A DNA stretch of 64,000 bases from Pseudomonas sp. Q11. GTDB lineage: Bacteria > Pseudomonadota > Gammaproteobacteria > Pseudomonadales > Pseudomonadaceae. A program made the translations under genes and the position numbers. The stretch lies in NCBI RefSeq assembly GCF_024494355.1, contig NZ_JAKNQY010000001.1, positions 221,027 to 285,026 of the forward strand. Direction: 5' to 3'. The notes beneath the pieces are model-generated. The model had not been told where the DNA came from. It made no database searches and worked only from the letters and a program-made list of their open reading frames with translations. Shown here one piece after another: positions 27,334-37,225 of the stretch. Position 1 is the first letter of the stretch. Each line of letters starts with the position of its first letter.

Positions 27334-28338
27334 TCAGACTGCCCCACCGACCATCCGGGCCAGCTCCACGGTACGGTTGGCATAGCCCCATTCATTGTCG
27401 TACCAGGCGTAGAGTTTGACCTGGGTGTCATTGATGACCATGGTCGACAGCGCATCAATGATCGACGAGCGCGGGTCGGTTCGGTAATCGATGGACACCA
27501 ATGGGCGCTCCTCAAAACCGAGGATGTCTTTGAGTTCGTTCTCGGAAGCGTCCTTGAGGAACTGATTCACCTCTTCGACGGTAGTGGCTCGCTCGACTTC
27601 GAAGACGCAATCGGTCAGCGAAGCGTTGGCCAGTGGCACGCGCACGGCGTGACCATTCAGGCGCCCGCGCAGCTCCGGGAAAATTTCCGCGATGGCCGTG
27701 GCCGAGCCGGTGCTGGTGGGAATCAGGCTCATGCCCGAAGCCCGCGCACGGCGCAGGTCCTTGTGGGGTTGATCGAGGATGCTCTGGGTGTTGGTCAAGT
27801 CGTGAATGGTCGTGATCGAACCGTGGCGAATGCCGAGCTTCTCGTGAATGACTTTCACCACCGGCGCCAGGCAGTTGGTGGTGCACGAAGCGGCGGTGAC
27901 GATAGGATGCTCAGCCGGTTTGAACAGCTGATGATTGACGCCCATGACGACGTTCAATGCGCCCTTCTCCTTCACCGGAGCGCTGACCACCACACGCTTC
28001 ACGCCCTGGTCGAGATAGCCCTGAAGCACGGCTACCGTCTTCATTTTTCCGCTGGCTTCGATTACCAGATCACAGCCCGACCAATCTGTATCGGCAATTG
28101 CTTTATTGGCCGTGACCTTGATCCGCTTGCCGTCGATGACGATGTTGTCGCCCTCGGAGCCAGCGTCTGCATTCCAGCGACCATGCACCGAATCGAAGTT
28201 CAACAGATGCGCATGGGTCGCGGCGTCACCCGCCGGGTCGTTGATCTGCACGAATTCGAACTCTGGCCAGCGCCAGGCGGCCCGCAATGCCAGGCGACCG
28301 ATGCGTCCAAAACCGTTGATGCCCACTTTGATCGTCAT
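27334..28338 (-). CDS. ArsJ-associated glyceraldehyde-3-phosphate dehydrogenase
   Basis: 334 residues, a complete GAPDH: NAD-binding [15 protein letters not shown], catalytic Cys152 in [12 protein letters not shown], and the C-terminal [11 protein letters not shown]. The usual housekeeping GAPDH is not in such a context; adjacency to arsJ marks it as the arsenate-specific partner that forms 1-arseno-3-phosphoglycerate for export. The ribosome site is weak (AGAGCACAACAAC before ATG). It lies 67 bases after arsH in the same direction. Confidence 0.9.
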   Translation of the reverse strand: MTIKVGINGFGRIGRLALRAAWRWPEFEFVQINDPAGDAATHAHLLNFDSVHGRWNADAGSEGDNIVIDGKRIKVTANKAIADTDWSGCDLVIEASGKMKTVAVLQGYLDQGVKRVVVSAPVKEKGALNVVMGVNHQLFKPAEHPIVTAASCTTNCLAPVVKVIHEKLGIRHGSITTIHDLTNTQSILDQPHKDLRRARASGMSLIPTSTGSATAIAEIFPELRGRLNGHAVRVPLANASLTDCVFEVERATTVEEVNQFLKDASENELKDILGFEERPLVSIDYRTDPRSSIIDALSTMVINDTQVKLYAWYDNEWGYANRTVELARMVGGAV

Positions 28339-28405
28339 GTTGTTGTGCTCTGTGGCTGGTGTCTGTGGAGTTCGATTGCCGGTCGAACCAGGCGATGGGC
28401 TTGAC

Positions 28406-29122
28406 TCAGATGGAGCGCTGATTGACCCGTTTCATCAATTCCTGCGCCGACTCCTTGCGCTCGGAATAGCGGTCGACCAGATAGTCCTGGCGGTCGCGAA
28501 GCAACAGCGTGAACTTCACCAATTCCTCCATCACATCCACCACGCGGTCATAGAACGGCGAAGGCTTCATCCGTCCGTTGTCGTCAAACTCCATATAGGC
28601 CTTCGGCACGGAGGATTGGTTGGGAATGGTGAACATGCGCATCCAGCGTCCCAGCACCCGCAGTTGATTGACCACATTGAACGACTGCGAGCCACCGCAC
28701 ACTTGCATGACAGCGAGGGTTTTGCCCTGGGTCGGGCGTACCGCGCCCATGGCCAGCGGCACCCAATCAATCTGCGCCTTGAACACCGCGCTCATGGACC
28801 CGTGGCGTTCCGGCGAGCACCAGACCTGGCCTTCGGACCACTGCATCAGCTCACGCAGTTCCTGAACCTGGGGATGATCGACCGGCGCGTCATCCGGCAG
28901 CGGCAGACCTGACGGATTGAAAATCCGCGCTTCGGCGCCAAAGTGCTCCAACAGCCGGGCGGCCTCCTCTACCAACAGACGACTGAAGGAGCGCTCTCGG
29001 GTCGATCCATACAACAGCACAATGCGTGGTTTGTGACTGGAAGTCGTTTCGATACCGAGTTTGTCGGTCGATGGAAGATCAGCCAGTTCGATTTCGAGCT
29101 GGGGAATAGAGTCATCAAACAT
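28406..29122 (-). CDS. arsH: ArsH NADPH-dependent FMN reductase / organoarsenical oxidase
   Basis: 238 residues. The flavodoxin-like FMN loop [15 protein letters not shown] and the [18 protein letters not shown] region are diagnostic of ArsH. The enzyme oxidises trivalent methylated or aromatic arsenicals to less toxic pentavalent forms and also reduces quinones and iron. The ATG at 29122 follows AGGA with good spacing; an in-frame extension to 29176 lacks one. It is 58 bases downstream of arsC in the same operon. Confidence 0.9.
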   Translation of the reverse strand: MFDDSIPQLEIELADLPSTDKLGIETTSSHKPRIVLLYGSTRERSFSRLLVEEAARLLEHFGAEARIFNPSGLPLPDDAPVDHPQVQELRELMQWSEGQVWCSPERHGSMSAVFKAQIDWVPLAMGAVRPTQGKTLAVMQVCGGSQSFNVVNQLRVLGRWMRMFTIPNQSSVPKAYMEFDDNGRMKPSPFYDRVVDVMEELVKFTLLLRDRQDYLVDRYSERKESAQELMKRVNQRSI

Positions 29123-29180
29123 AGTCTTTGTCCTGTGTAACGATATTCTGGAAATCATCGAACCCGTGTCGTTCAAGTGG

Positions 29181-29651
29181 TTACAGCGTGCCGATCAGGG
29201 CTAGCTCGGCCTTGAGCTGTTCAGCATTCATTTGGGGCAGCGGCAATGCCAGGAAGGCTTCAAGGCGCGTTTTGATCTGCTCCAGCGTGGCTTCAAATGC
29301 AGCCTCGATCTCAGCGTGCGTTCCGTGGTACTCCGAGGGATCAGCCAGGCCCCAGTGGCCTTTTACCGCTGGGCCGAAAAATACTGGGCAGGCTTCGCCC
29401 GCTGCTTTATCGCACACCGTAATGACAAAGTCGGGGGCCAGTTTTTCATGGGCATCACAGGCCTTGCTGAACAGGCCATCGGTGCAAATACCTGCTTGTT
29501 CCAGTGTCCTCAGACTGAGCGGATGCACCTCGCCCTTGGGCTGGCTGCCGGCGCTGTAGGCCTTCATCCCTTCAGGCGCCAAATGGTTGAAGACCGCTTC
29601 ACAGAGAATGCTGCGGCAGCTATTGGCGGTGCAGAGAAACAGGATTTTCAT
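29181..29651 (-). CDS. arsC: arsenate reductase, low-molecular-weight phosphatase (thioredoxin) type
   Basis: 156 residues. The phosphate loop is C7-TANSC-R13 (CX5R), followed by the redox pair Cys80 and Cys88 in [11 protein letters not shown], matching the Cys10/82/89 relay of thioredoxin-coupled ArsC. It reduces arsenate to arsenite, which the divergent Acr3 exports. A C-terminal extension beyond the core (~residues 130-156) is present. It begins 27 bases after the arsR stop. Confidence 0.9.
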   Translation of the reverse strand: MKILFLCTANSCRSILCEAVFNHLAPEGMKAYSAGSQPKGEVHPLSLRTLEQAGICTDGLFSKACDAHEKLAPDFVITVCDKAAGEACPVFFGPAVKGHWGLADPSEYHGTHAEIEAAFEATLEQIKTRLEAFLALPLPQMNAEQLKAELALIGTL

Positions 29652-29678
29652 CAGACGATCTCGTAGTCGAGGGCAAAG

Positions 29679-30050
29679 TCAGGCGGTCTTGCTTTCACAA
29701 CAAGCAATTGCCCGGTCAGGACGGCCAGCCATTTCATCCAGGCGCTTGGCATCAGGGCTTAACCAGTGCTTGTTGGTTTCGAGTACCACGGTCAGCACCT
29801 GAAGCACCCAGTCAGGAAGATTAGGGTGCAGGCGGTAGTAAACCCATTGACCTTGCCGACGGTCCGACAGCAAACCGCAGGTGCGCAACTGCGCCAAGTG
29901 CCTGGAGACTTTGGGCTGACTCTCGTTCAACGCACAGGTCAGCTCGCAGACGCACAGCTCCCCCTCTCGGGTGATCAGCAGCATCATGCGTACACGGTTG
30001 TCGTCAGCCAGGCATTTGAAAACAGTGGTCGGGGTCAGATGGTCAGCCAT
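29679..30050 (-). CDS. arsR: ArsR arsenite-responsive repressor
   Basis: 123 residues, winged helix. The metalloid site ELCVCEL with Cys33, Cys35 and nearby Cys39 precedes the recognition helix SQPKVSRHLAQL, the classic alpha-3 ArsR arrangement. It represses its own operon until arsenite binds. A well-spaced promoter with overlapping TATATTCGG repeats lies upstream at 30129-30160. First gene of the leftward operon arsR-arsC-arsH-gapdh-arsJ. Confidence 0.9.
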   Translation of the reverse strand: MADHLTPTTVFKCLADDNRVRMMLLITREGELCVCELTCALNESQPKVSRHLAQLRTCGLLSDRRQGQWVYYRLHPNLPDWVLQVLTVVLETNKHWLSPDAKRLDEMAGRPDRAIACCESKTA

Positions 30051-30128
30051 TTCAGTTCTCAGTGTTTGGTTTTCACCAGGGCAAACATCTTGAGGCAGTC
30101 ATGAAGCCTCATCAAAATATACGGAAAA

Positions 30129-30160
30129 CCGAATATATGACCATCCGAATATAAGGTAAA
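30129..30160 (-). promoter_or_regulatory. arsR promoter with direct repeats (candidate ArsR operator)
   Basis: Reading leftward: TTTACC (30160-30155), a 17-base spacer, and TATATT (30137-30132), a good sigma-70 pair. The 9-mer TATATTCGG occurs twice (30153-30145 and 30137-30129), once in the spacer and once across the -10, where a repressor would block polymerase. Confidence 0.55.
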
Positions 30161-30337
30161 GCCTCCACTGTTTATTTTTCCCTGCCAAGCGGCGTCTACA
30201 CTCAGACCGAGATAGAATCCTCTAGGGGGATAATCTCTAAACAAGATCGCACCGAGTTTAGAAATATCTGGTTTTTCCTATATACGATTCTGCATCCACA
30301 ACCTGCGCGCGCTGACGCACAGAGAAGAGGTTTGACT

Positions 30338-31396
30338 ATGAGCACCCGCCAGCCCATCGGCTTTTTCGAACGCTACCTGTCCGTTTGGGTCGCCCTTTGT
30401 ATCGCCGCTGGCATTGGTCTGGGCAGTCTGTTCCCACGGCTGTTCCAGACCATGGCCGATTATGAATACGGTTCGGTCAATTTCATTGTCGCGGTCCTGA
30501 TCTGGCTGATGGTCTATCCGATGATGGTGTCGGTAGACTTCTCCAGCCTCAAGCGCATTCACGAACGGCCCAAGGGGCTGATCATCACTTTGGTGGTCAA
30601 CTGGTTGATCAAACCGTTCACCATGGCCGGGCTGGGGGTGTTGTTCTTTCACTATTTCTTTATCGACCTGATCGATCCCCGCGATGCAGGCCAGTACATC
30701 GCCGGTCTGATCCTGCTCGGTGCCGCGCCGTGTACCGCCATGGTGTTCGTCTGGTCGCAGCTGACACGTGGCGACGCCACCTACACCCTGGCGCAGGTGG
30801 CGCTGAATGACGTGATCATGATCTTCGCCTTCGCGCCGCTGGTCGCACTGTTGCTTGGCGTGACCGATATTGAGGTGCCTTGGGCAACCCTGATCCTCTC
30901 GGTCGGGCTGTATGTGTTGATCCCGCTGATTGCCGGGGTACTCACCCGGCTGAAGCTCAGCGCGTCGGTGCAAAACGCCGGCGAGGCCGAGTATGCGGTC
31001 ACGCGCTTCAACGCTCGGGTAAAACCCCTGTCGATACTCGGCCTGCTGGGCACCGTGGTGCTGCTCTTCGGATTCCAGGGGCAGATCATTCTGGATAAAC
31101 CGTTGCTGATTGGTTTGATTGCCGTGCCCTTGCTGATCCAGTCCTACGGCATTTTCGCCATTGCTTACGCGGCAGCGCGGCTATGGAAAGTCCCCTTTAA
31201 CGTGGCGGCGCCCTGCGCCCTGATCGGCACCTCGAATTTCTTCGAGCTGGCGGTGGCGGTGGCGATTGGTTTGTTCGGCCTTAACTCCGGGGCGGCCCTG
31301 GTCACCGTGGTCGGGGTGCTGGTAGAAGTACCGGTGATGCTGTCACTGGTGGCCTTTGCCAACCGGACCCAGGGCTGGTTCCCGAATGAAGCGTAG
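30338..31396 (+). CDS. acr3: Acr3 arsenite efflux transporter
   Basis: 352 residues with about ten membrane helices. It begins [18 protein letters not shown] and has the essential cysteine in [15 protein letters not shown] (Cys132), plus the helix-10 region [20 protein letters not shown], all standard for Acr3. It exports arsenite using the proton gradient. The ATG at 30338 follows AGAGG; a TTG two codons earlier is less likely. It diverges from arsR and is separated from the rest of the arsenic operon, unlike the common arsR-acr3-arsC order. Confidence 0.9.
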   Translation: MSTRQPIGFFERYLSVWVALCIAAGIGLGSLFPRLFQTMADYEYGSVNFIVAVLIWLMVYPMMVSVDFSSLKRIHERPKGLIITLVVNWLIKPFTMAGLGVLFFHYFFIDLIDPRDAGQYIAGLILLGAAPCTAMVFVWSQLTRGDATYTLAQVALNDVIMIFAFAPLVALLLGVTDIEVPWATLILSVGLYVLIPLIAGVLTRLKLSASVQNAGEAEYAVTRFNARVKPLSILGLLGTVVLLFGFQGQIILDKPLLIGLIAVPLLIQSYGIFAIAYAAARLWKVPFNVAAPCALIGTSNFFELAVAVAIGLFGLNSGAALVTVVGVLVEVPVMLSLVAFANRTQGWFPNEA

Positions 31397-31440
31397 AAAT
31401 GACGCCAACCGCCTCATCAGCCGCTGTTTCAGAAGAACAT

Positions 31441-31456
31441 CCTCTTGTTTAAGAGG
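31441..31456. other. perfect small hairpin between acr3 and the second arsR
   Basis: CCTCTT (31441-31446), loop GTTT, AAGAGG (31451-31456). No T-run follows, so termination would be weak. It may separate acr3 from the downstream pair. Confidence 0.35.
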
Positions 31457-31475
31457 GTATTGATCGACGCTTTAC

Positions 31476-31497
31476 ATGTGCACGCTTGCGCACATAT
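31476..31497. promoter_or_regulatory. candidate operator upstream of the second arsR
   Basis: ATGTGC (31476-31481) and GCACAT (31490-31495) form an inverted repeat ending 12 bases before the arsR2 start. The right part, TGCGCACATAT (31487-31497), is repeated exactly in front of the next gene at 31882-31892. Confidence 0.5.
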
Positions 31498-31506
31498 AGT
31501 CCCTGC

Positions 31507-31854
31507 ATGACATCACCGATAACCCGAACCCAAGCCATCGAGGCCGCCATCGAATCACTTGATGGCGCCTTCTTCAAAGCCCTGTGCGAACCAGCGCGAG
31601 TCGCGGTGCTGAAGCGCGTCATGCAGTTGACCCGAGCGGATGTCACCGAAATTGCGGCTCAGTTGCCGCAAGAACGCTCGGTAGTCTCCCGTCACCTCCA
31701 GGTATTGCTTGATGCCGGCATCGTTCGTGCCTCGAAGGTTGGCCGGCAGGTGTTCTACGAGGTGGATGGCCCAGCCATTATCCAGCGCCTGGAAGACATC
31801 CTGCGCCACACCAAAAGCATCACCGCCTTATGCTGCCCTGATAGATCGAACTGA
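31507..31854 (+). CDS. second ArsR-family repressor
   Basis: 115 residues, winged helix: FFKALCEPARVAVLKRVM, recognition helix RSVVSRHLQVLLDAGIV, wing KVGRQVFYEV. It lacks the ELCVCEL site of the first ArsR. Cysteines lie at ~residue 23 (in ALCEPAR) and in the C-terminal pair CCPDRSN, so it would bind metalloid differently, as the type with C-terminal Cys pairs does, or another signal. The ATG at 31507 is used, although no strong Shine-Dalgarno is visible. It sits 36 bases before arsO and shares an operator-like 11-mer with it. Confidence 0.85.
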   Translation: MTSPITRTQAIEAAIESLDGAFFKALCEPARVAVLKRVMQLTRADVTEIAAQLPQERSVVSRHLQVLLDAGIVRASKVGRQVFYEVDGPAIIQRLEDILRHTKSITALCCPDRSN

Positions 31855-31881
31855 TTTTATTTATCCAAATCCGTGTATAGG

Positions 31882-31892
31882 TGCGCACATAT
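31882..31892. promoter_or_regulatory. second copy of the TGCGCACATAT motif
   Basis: Exact copy of the 11-mer at 31487-31497, here within GTGCGCAC and overlapping the arsO ribosome site and ATG (31891). A repressor bound here could block arsO expression directly. Inference from repetition. Confidence 0.45.
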
Positions 31893-32976
31893 GAACAAAA
31901 TAGAGCAGCTAGTCGATGTCGTTGTCATTGGCGCTGGCCAGGCAGGACTGGCCACCGGTTGGCACTTGAAACGCCAGGGGCTGAGTTTCCTTATCCTCGA
32001 CGAGCAACTGCAACCGGGCGGAAACTGGCGTAACTACTATGACAGCCTCGAACTGTTCTCGCCTGCTGCCTACTCCTCTCTACCGGGAATGCCATTTCCC
32101 GCAGCTCCAGGTCACTACTCTACTCGCGATGAAGTGGTGCGCTACCTCGAGGAATATGCCGAATTCTTCCAGCTACCGATCCGCCAAGGGGTTCGAGCCA
32201 CGCGAGTAGATCAGGTCAATGAAGGGTTCAGAATAACCGCGACCAACGGACAACACTTTCTGGCAAGAGCACTGGTCGTGGCATCCGGCGCCTTCAGCCG
32301 TCCCTACACACCTGATATTCAGGGACTTGAGAGCTTCAACGGCACTCAGCTTCACAGTGCTGAATATCGACATGCGGAGCCCTTCAGGGCAAAACGCATC
32401 GTCGTGGTCGGCGCTGCGAACTCCGCGGTGCAGATCGCTTACGATTTGGCCAACGTGGCCAGCGTTACGCTGGCCACACGCGAAGCCATTCGGTTCGCGC
32501 CCCAACGGATATTGGGGGCAGATTTTCATACCTGGTTGAAATGGACAGGTCTGGGAAAAACCCGCTGGCTGAACGACCAAAGCACACCAGTACTGGATGA
32601 CGGCACTTACCGTAAGGCGTTGAAAGCCGGGTATTTCAATCAGGCCGCCATGTTCACCCAGGTCACCTCAACCGGCATTATCTGGAGCGACGGGCAGTAC
32701 GAAGCCGTTGATACCCTGGTGTTTGCCACAGGATTTCGTCCGAACCTGCCGTTTCTTGAAGGCCTGCCGGTGCTGGACGAAAAAGGCCATGTGGCGCAGC
32801 GCAACGGACGCGCCATGCATATTCCCGGCTTGTACTTCGTAGGCCTTCCCAAGCAACGCAATTTTGCCTCTGCAACCTTAAGAGGCGTCGGGCCAGATGC
32901 CGGGCACCTGCTGCCACACTTGCTTGACCATCTTCGCAACCCGGATGCCGCTCGCGCACTCTTGGCGCAAAACTGA
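31891..32976 (+). CDS. arsO: ArsO-like flavin-dependent monooxygenase
   Basis: 361 residues. It has two dinucleotide-binding motifs, VVVIGAGQAGLATGWHL (~residues 10-26) for FAD and VVVGAANSAVQIAYDL (~170-185) for NADPH, and ATGFRPNLPFL near the C-terminus. These are typical of class B flavin monooxygenases found in arsenic clusters and named ArsO. The exact arsenical substrate is not established. The ATG at 31891 follows AGGTG. It is coupled to the second arsR. Confidence 0.8.
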   Translation: MNKIEQLVDVVVIGAGQAGLATGWHLKRQGLSFLILDEQLQPGGNWRNYYDSLELFSPAAYSSLPGMPFPAAPGHYSTRDEVVRYLEEYAEFFQLPIRQGVRATRVDQVNEGFRITATNGQHFLARALVVASGAFSRPYTPDIQGLESFNGTQLHSAEYRHAEPFRAKRIVVVGAANSAVQIAYDLANVASVTLATREAIRFAPQRILGADFHTWLKWTGLGKTRWLNDQSTPVLDDGTYRKALKAGYFNQAAMFTQVTSTGIIWSDGQYEAVDTLVFATGFRPNLPFLEGLPVLDEKGHVAQRNGRAMHIPGLYFVGLPKQRNFASATLRGVGPDAGHLLPHLLDHLRNPDAARALLAQN

Positions 32977-33306
32977 ACCTCTTGCGCCGCGGCTCTATAT
33001 CCTGGGGGAAATTGGACTCCCCCTGCCGATTGTGCATGAGCGACGCTGGCGGGTATGATCACGGCTTCGATTTACGATCCATCGAAGGAAATACCTTGCC
33101 CTGCTCCAACTGGCTGCCTACGCCGCCTTAGCGCTACGCCTCCTCGCAACACCTTGCTTCCGCCGGTTTCGCTCGCGGATGTGCACTGCTGCATGCCCGG
33201 TCCTACACCTTAAGCACACAGCAAAATAATCCATACAACTTGAATTCGTATCGACGTGCTCACCCTTCAACGGGTGTGCGTGCGGTGCATTGCCCTGGAT
33301 ATCCTG
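32977..33306. other. 330-base gap between arsO and the SulP gene
   Basis: No convincing gene. A weak hairpin GGGGGA (33004-33009) / TCCCCC (33018-33023) may mark the end of the arsenic transcripts. The rest shows stop-rich frames and no clear promoter. The GTG at 33256 would extend the SulP frame but has no ribosome site. Confidence 0.45.
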
Positions 33307-34794
33307 ATGCTGCAATCACTCAAACAAACATGGTTTTCCAACGTCCGTGCAGACGTGCTGGCAGGTCTGGTGGTCGCCTTGGCGCTGGTCCCGGAAGCCA
33401 TTGCCTTCTCTATCATTGCTGGCGTCGACCCCAAGGTCGGTCTGTATGCCTCCTTTTGTATCTGCGCCGTCATTGCCTTCGTGGGTGGCCGTCCGGGCAT
33501 GATCTCGGCGGCGACCGGCGCCATGGCGCTGCTGATGGTCACCCTGGTTAAAGAACACGGTCTTCAATACCTGCTGGCGGCCACCCTGCTCTGCGGGGTA
33601 CTGCAAATCCTCGCGGGTTATCTGAAGCTCGGCTCACTGATGCGCTTTGTTTCGCGTTCGGTCGTTACCGGTTTTGTGAATGCGCTGGCGATCCTGATTT
33701 TCATGGCGCAATTGCCTGAACTCACCAACGTCACCTGGCACGTCTACGCGATGACCGCTGCGGGCCTGGGAATTATCTACCTGTTTCCGTATGTACCGAA
33801 AATCGGCAAGCTGATCCCCTCGCCGCTGGTGTGCATCCTGACCCTGACCGCCATTGCCATCTACCTGGGGCTGGATATCCGCACCGTGGGGGATATGGGT
33901 CAACTGCCGGACACATTGCCGGTTTTCCTGTGGCCTGAAGTGCCACTGAACTTCGAAACCCTGCGCATCATCTTTCCGTACTCGGCTGCCCTTGCCGTCG
34001 TGGGCCTGCTCGAGTCGATGATGACCGCCACCATCGTGGATGACTTGACCGATACCAGCAGCAACAAAAACCGCGAATGCAAGGGACAAGGTGTTGCCAA
34101 CATCGCCGCCGGGATGTTGGGTGGCATGGCGGGCTGCGCCATGATTGGCCAGTCGATCATCAACGTGAAGTCCGGTGGCCGTACCCGCCTGTCCACCTTG
34201 TGTGCGGGTATTTTCCTGTTACTGATGGTGGTGTTCCTGGGGGAATCGCTTTCCAGAATCCCAATGGCGGCACTGGTTGCGGTGATGATCATGGTGTCCA
34301 TCGGCACCTTCAGCTGGGACTCCCTGCGCAATCTCAAAGAACATCCCCTGTCGACCAACATCGTCATGGTCGCGACTGTCGTGGTGGTCGTGGCAACGCA
34401 TAACCTGGCCTACGGGGTACTGGTGGGCGTGTTGCTGGCATCACTGTTTTTTGCCAACAAAGTCGGACATTACCTGGACATCAGAAGCAGTCTTGAAGAG
34501 CAAGACTCGCACCGCACCTACCGGGTTGTGGGTCAGGTGTTCTTCAGCTCTGCGGACAAATTCACCGATGTCTTCGACTTCAAGGAAGCACTCAGGAAAG
34601 TCACCATCGACCTGACCCAGGCGCATTTCTGGGACATTACTGCCGTTGCAGCGCTGGACAAGGTGGTTATCAAGTTCCGTCGTGAAGGCGCCGAGGTCGA
34701 GGTGCTGGGTTTGAATGAAGCCAGCGCCACCATCGTTGACCGCTTTGGCGTGCATGACAAACCTGACGCCATCGACAAACTCATGAGCCACTAA
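33307..34794 (+). CDS. SulP/SLC26-family inorganic anion transporter with STAS domain
   Basis: 495 residues. A membrane domain of about 11-12 helices begins [20 protein letters not shown], the SulP signature, and includes [21 protein letters not shown] cytoplasmic STAS-like domain occupies ~395-495 ([12 protein letters not shown] to [17 protein letters not shown]). SulP proteins carry sulfate, bicarbonate or related anions; which one is not readable. The ATG at 33307 starts at the conserved N-terminus. The following universal stress protein gene begins 12 bases downstream, so the two are probably co-transcribed. Confidence 0.85.
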   Translation: MLQSLKQTWFSNVRADVLAGLVVALALVPEAIAFSIIAGVDPKVGLYASFCICAVIAFVGGRPGMISAATGAMALLMVTLVKEHGLQYLLAATLLCGVLQILAGYLKLGSLMRFVSRSVVTGFVNALAILIFMAQLPELTNVTWHVYAMTAAGLGIIYLFPYVPKIGKLIPSPLVCILTLTAIAIYLGLDIRTVGDMGQLPDTLPVFLWPEVPLNFETLRIIFPYSAALAVVGLLESMMTATIVDDLTDTSSNKNRECKGQGVANIAAGMLGGMAGCAMIGQSIINVKSGGRTRLSTLCAGIFLLLMVVFLGESLSRIPMAALVAVMIMVSIGTFSWDSLRNLKEHPLSTNIVMVATVVVVVATHNLAYGVLVGVLLASLFFANKVGHYLDIRSSLEEQDSHRTYRVVGQVFFSSADKFTDVFDFKEALRKVTIDLTQAHFWDITAVAALDKVVIKFRREGAEVEVLGLNEASATIVDRFGVHDKPDAIDKLMSH

Positions 34795-34805
34795 GGAGAT
34801 CGACA

Positions 34806-35657
34806 ATGACCCACGTAATGGCATGCATTGATAACTCACAATCCTCTGTGGCGGTCTGCGATTACGCAGTTTGGGCCTCGCAACGACTCGATGCGCCTCT
34901 CACCTTGCTGCACGTGCTGGATGAAGAGAAGTACCCGGCAGGCGCAGACCTGAGTGGAAGTATTGGCCTGGGCAGCCGAGAACACCTGCTGGAGGAACTG
35001 GCTACGCTGGATGCCCGGCGCGCCAGGCTGGCCCTGGAACAGGGACAGGACATGCTTGAAAAGGCCAGGGAGCGAACGGTCATTGGCGGGGCCGCCATTC
35101 CTGAGCTGAAACAGCGTCACGGACATTTGGTCGAAAGTCTGAACGATCTTCAGGACGACATTCGGCTGTTGGTCATCGGCAAAGTGGGTGAAGACAGCAC
35201 GCGCAACGCACACAGCCTGGGCAGCCAAATCGAGGCGGTAGTACGGACCCTTCACCGGCCCATCCTGATCACCGCCAGTGGCTATAAAGAACCTGGAAAA
35301 GTGATGTTTGCCTTTGACGGCAGCCCCACAGCCTACAAAACCGTGCAAATGCTCGCAGCCAGCCCACTTTGCGAAGGTTTACCGCTGCACCTTGTCATGG
35401 TTGGCGCGGAATCTGAAAGCAATCGAGAGGCGCTGGAGAAAGCACGCAACATGCTGCTTTCTTCAGGTTTCGTCGTCCAGGCGCAGATCCGCCAAGGCGA
35501 GGTGGAGACGGCCCTGCACGCTTATCAGGCGGAGCACGGCATTGATCTGCTGGTCATGGGTGCCTACGGACACTCACGCATCAGGCAATTTCTGGTAGGC
35601 AGCACAACCACGACAATGCTTCGAACAGCTACCGTGCCTGTCCTGTTGCTCCGCTGA
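34806..35657 (+). CDS. tandem universal stress protein
   Basis: 283 residues with two Usp-like domains (~1-155 and ~160-283). The C-terminal one has the ATP-binding-type motif VMGAYGHSRIRQFLVGSTT. AAGGAG precedes the ATG at ideal spacing. It is paired with the SulP transporter; such USP-transporter pairs are common, and the USP may respond to energy state. An 8-base inverted repeat (35670-35677 / 35699-35706) follows between it and the convergent nhaA. Confidence 0.85.
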   Translation: MTHVMACIDNSQSSVAVCDYAVWASQRLDAPLTLLHVLDEEKYPAGADLSGSIGLGSREHLLEELATLDARRARLALEQGQDMLEKARERTVIGGAAIPELKQRHGHLVESLNDLQDDIRLLVIGKVGEDSTRNAHSLGSQIEAVVRTLHRPILITASGYKEPGKVMFAFDGSPTAYKTVQMLAASPLCEGLPLHLVMVGAESESNREALEKARNMLLSSGFVVQAQIRQGEVETALHAYQAEHGIDLLVMGAYGHSRIRQFLVGSTTTTMLRTATVPVLLLR

Positions 35658-35765
35658 TCTCACGCTATAAACCACAGCATCGCTGCTAACGCGACATACT
35701 GTGGTTGACCCAAACGAGATGAGCTGGATAACGCGGCATGGACAATGCCCCTGCCGCGCTTCACA

Positions 35766-36959
35766 TCAGTTTTTCTTGGGGCCTACCTTCATCAGCAACA
35801 TGACGCCGATGATGGCCGAGAGGGTGGAGCCCAGCAGCACACCGACCTTGACCTCATCGACCAGGTGCGGCGCATTGGGAAATGCCAGCGCACCGATGAA
35901 CAGGCTCATGGTGAATCCGATCCCGCACAACAGCGCCACGCCGTACATCTGCGACCATCTGGCCCCTTCAGGCAGTTTGGCCAGGCCGAAACGGATGGCC
36001 AGCGCTGCCAGCCCGAATACCCCGAGCTGTTTGCCCAGCAACAGCCCCATCGCCACGCCCATCGGTACGGGATCAATCAGGTTCTTCGGCGAAATACCAG
36101 CCAGGGATACACCGGCGTTGGCGAAACCGAAGATGGGCACGACCGCATAAGCCACCCACGGATGCATCTTTTCTTCGAGGTAGAGCAGCGGCGACCACCC
36201 TCCTTCGTTGGAGTCCCCCAGCGGAATACACAGGGCAAGAATGACCCCGGCCAACGTCGCATGGATGCCCGATTGCAGCATGAAATACCAGAGCAGTGCA
36301 CCGGCTATCACATAGGGAAACAGCCGTTTGACGCCGCACCGGTTGAGTACCACCAGCAGTGCCGTAACGCCCAGGGACGCCAGCAACATGTTCACCGACA
36401 AATCGCTGGTGTAGAAGATCGCGATGATGAGGACGGCCCCAAGGTCATCCAGGATCGCCAGCGCGGAGAGGAAGATTTTCAAGGAAATGGGCACACGCTT
36501 GCCAAGCAGCGACAGCACCCCCAAAGCAAACGCGATGTCAGTCGCGGTGGGAATCGCCCAGCCGCCCAAAGTCTGCGCATTGCCCCAGTTGATCGCCACG
36601 TAGATCAGGCCCGGCAACAGCATGCCGCCCAGCGCCGCAAATCCCGGCAGGGCCCGTTGACCCCAGCTCGACAACTGACCTTCAAGCATTTCACGCTTGA
36701 TCTCAAGGCCGACCAGTAAAAAGAACAGAGCCATCAGGCCATCATTGATCCAGTGCCCCACCGAAAGCCCCAGGGCTTTGATGTGCAGCGTGGAGAAGTA
36801 CACTTCTGACCAGGGCGAATTGGCCACGATCAGCGCGGCCAGGGCGGAAGCCATCAGGATCAGGCCACCGGCGGATTCAGCGGCGAAAAAACGGGAGAGG
36901 AAAGCCATGGCGGAAGGTGACTCACTTTTATTATTCAGGCGCAACGGTTCCGGACTCAT
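35766..36959 (-). CDS. nhaA: NhaA Na+/H+ antiporter
   Basis: 397 residues with about 12 membrane helices, the usual NhaA length. The essential aspartate pair is in [18 protein letters not shown], preceded by [15 protein letters not shown], as in E. coli NhaA helix V. It exports sodium in exchange for protons at alkaline pH. The ATG at 36959 is preferred; the frame continues 32 codons further upstream with low-complexity basic residues. A long GC-rich leader precedes it (see 36960-37080). Confidence 0.9.
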   Translation of the reverse strand: MSPEPLRLNNKSESPSAMAFLSRFFAAESAGGLILMASALAALIVANSPWSEVYFSTLHIKALGLSVGHWINDGLMALFFLLVGLEIKREMLEGQLSSWGQRALPGFAALGGMLLPGLIYVAINWGNAQTLGGWAIPTATDIAFALGVLSLLGKRVPISLKIFLSALAILDDLGAVLIIAIFYTSDLSVNMLLASLGVTALLVVLNRCGVKRLFPYVIAGALLWYFMLQSGIHATLAGVILALCIPLGDSNEGGWSPLLYLEEKMHPWVAYAVVPIFGFANAGVSLAGISPKNLIDPVPMGVAMGLLLGKQLGVFGLAALAIRFGLAKLPEGARWSQMYGVALLCGIGFTMSLFIGALAFPNAPHLVDEVKVGVLLGSTLSAIIGVMLLMKVGPKKN

Positions 36960-37080
36960 AGGCACAGCGACTCCGCGCTGGCGGCCCGACCTGCGCTTGA
37001 TTAAACCTGCCCTGCCGCGGTTTGCGGTGACACCCTTGGGCCGTATTCTATACAAAAGGTACTGCCCGAGGGTGGGCGGT
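36960..37080 (-). promoter_or_regulatory. structured leader of nhaA (possible nhaA-I-type RNA)
   Basis: The region upstream of nhaA contains several mutually complementary GC-rich segments, for example GGGTG (37070-37074) with CACCC (37031-37035) and GCCC (37064-37067) with GGGC (37074-37077). Conserved nhaA-I leader RNAs exist upstream of nhaA in some proteobacteria. I could not confirm the consensus by eye. Confidence 0.25.
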
Positions 37081-37225
37081 TTTCTAATTAGGCCCTATGG
37101 CGGTTATCCCGTAGTAAAGTGCATGCCACCGACATGAGAACCCACTTTGAGATACCTGAAGTGTCCAAGATCCAGTTTGAATGGCCTCGCGCGTCACGCC
37201 CCCAGTCAGCCGCTACGGTAACAGC

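Noticed and set aside
27334..28338. Housekeeping glycolytic GAPDH
   Set aside because: It is directly coupled to arsJ within an arsenic operon, which points to the arsenate-specific paralogue.
33118..33315. 65-codon minus-strand frame in the gap before the SulP gene
   Set aside because: No ribosome site, no recognisable motif, and it overlaps the SulP start region.
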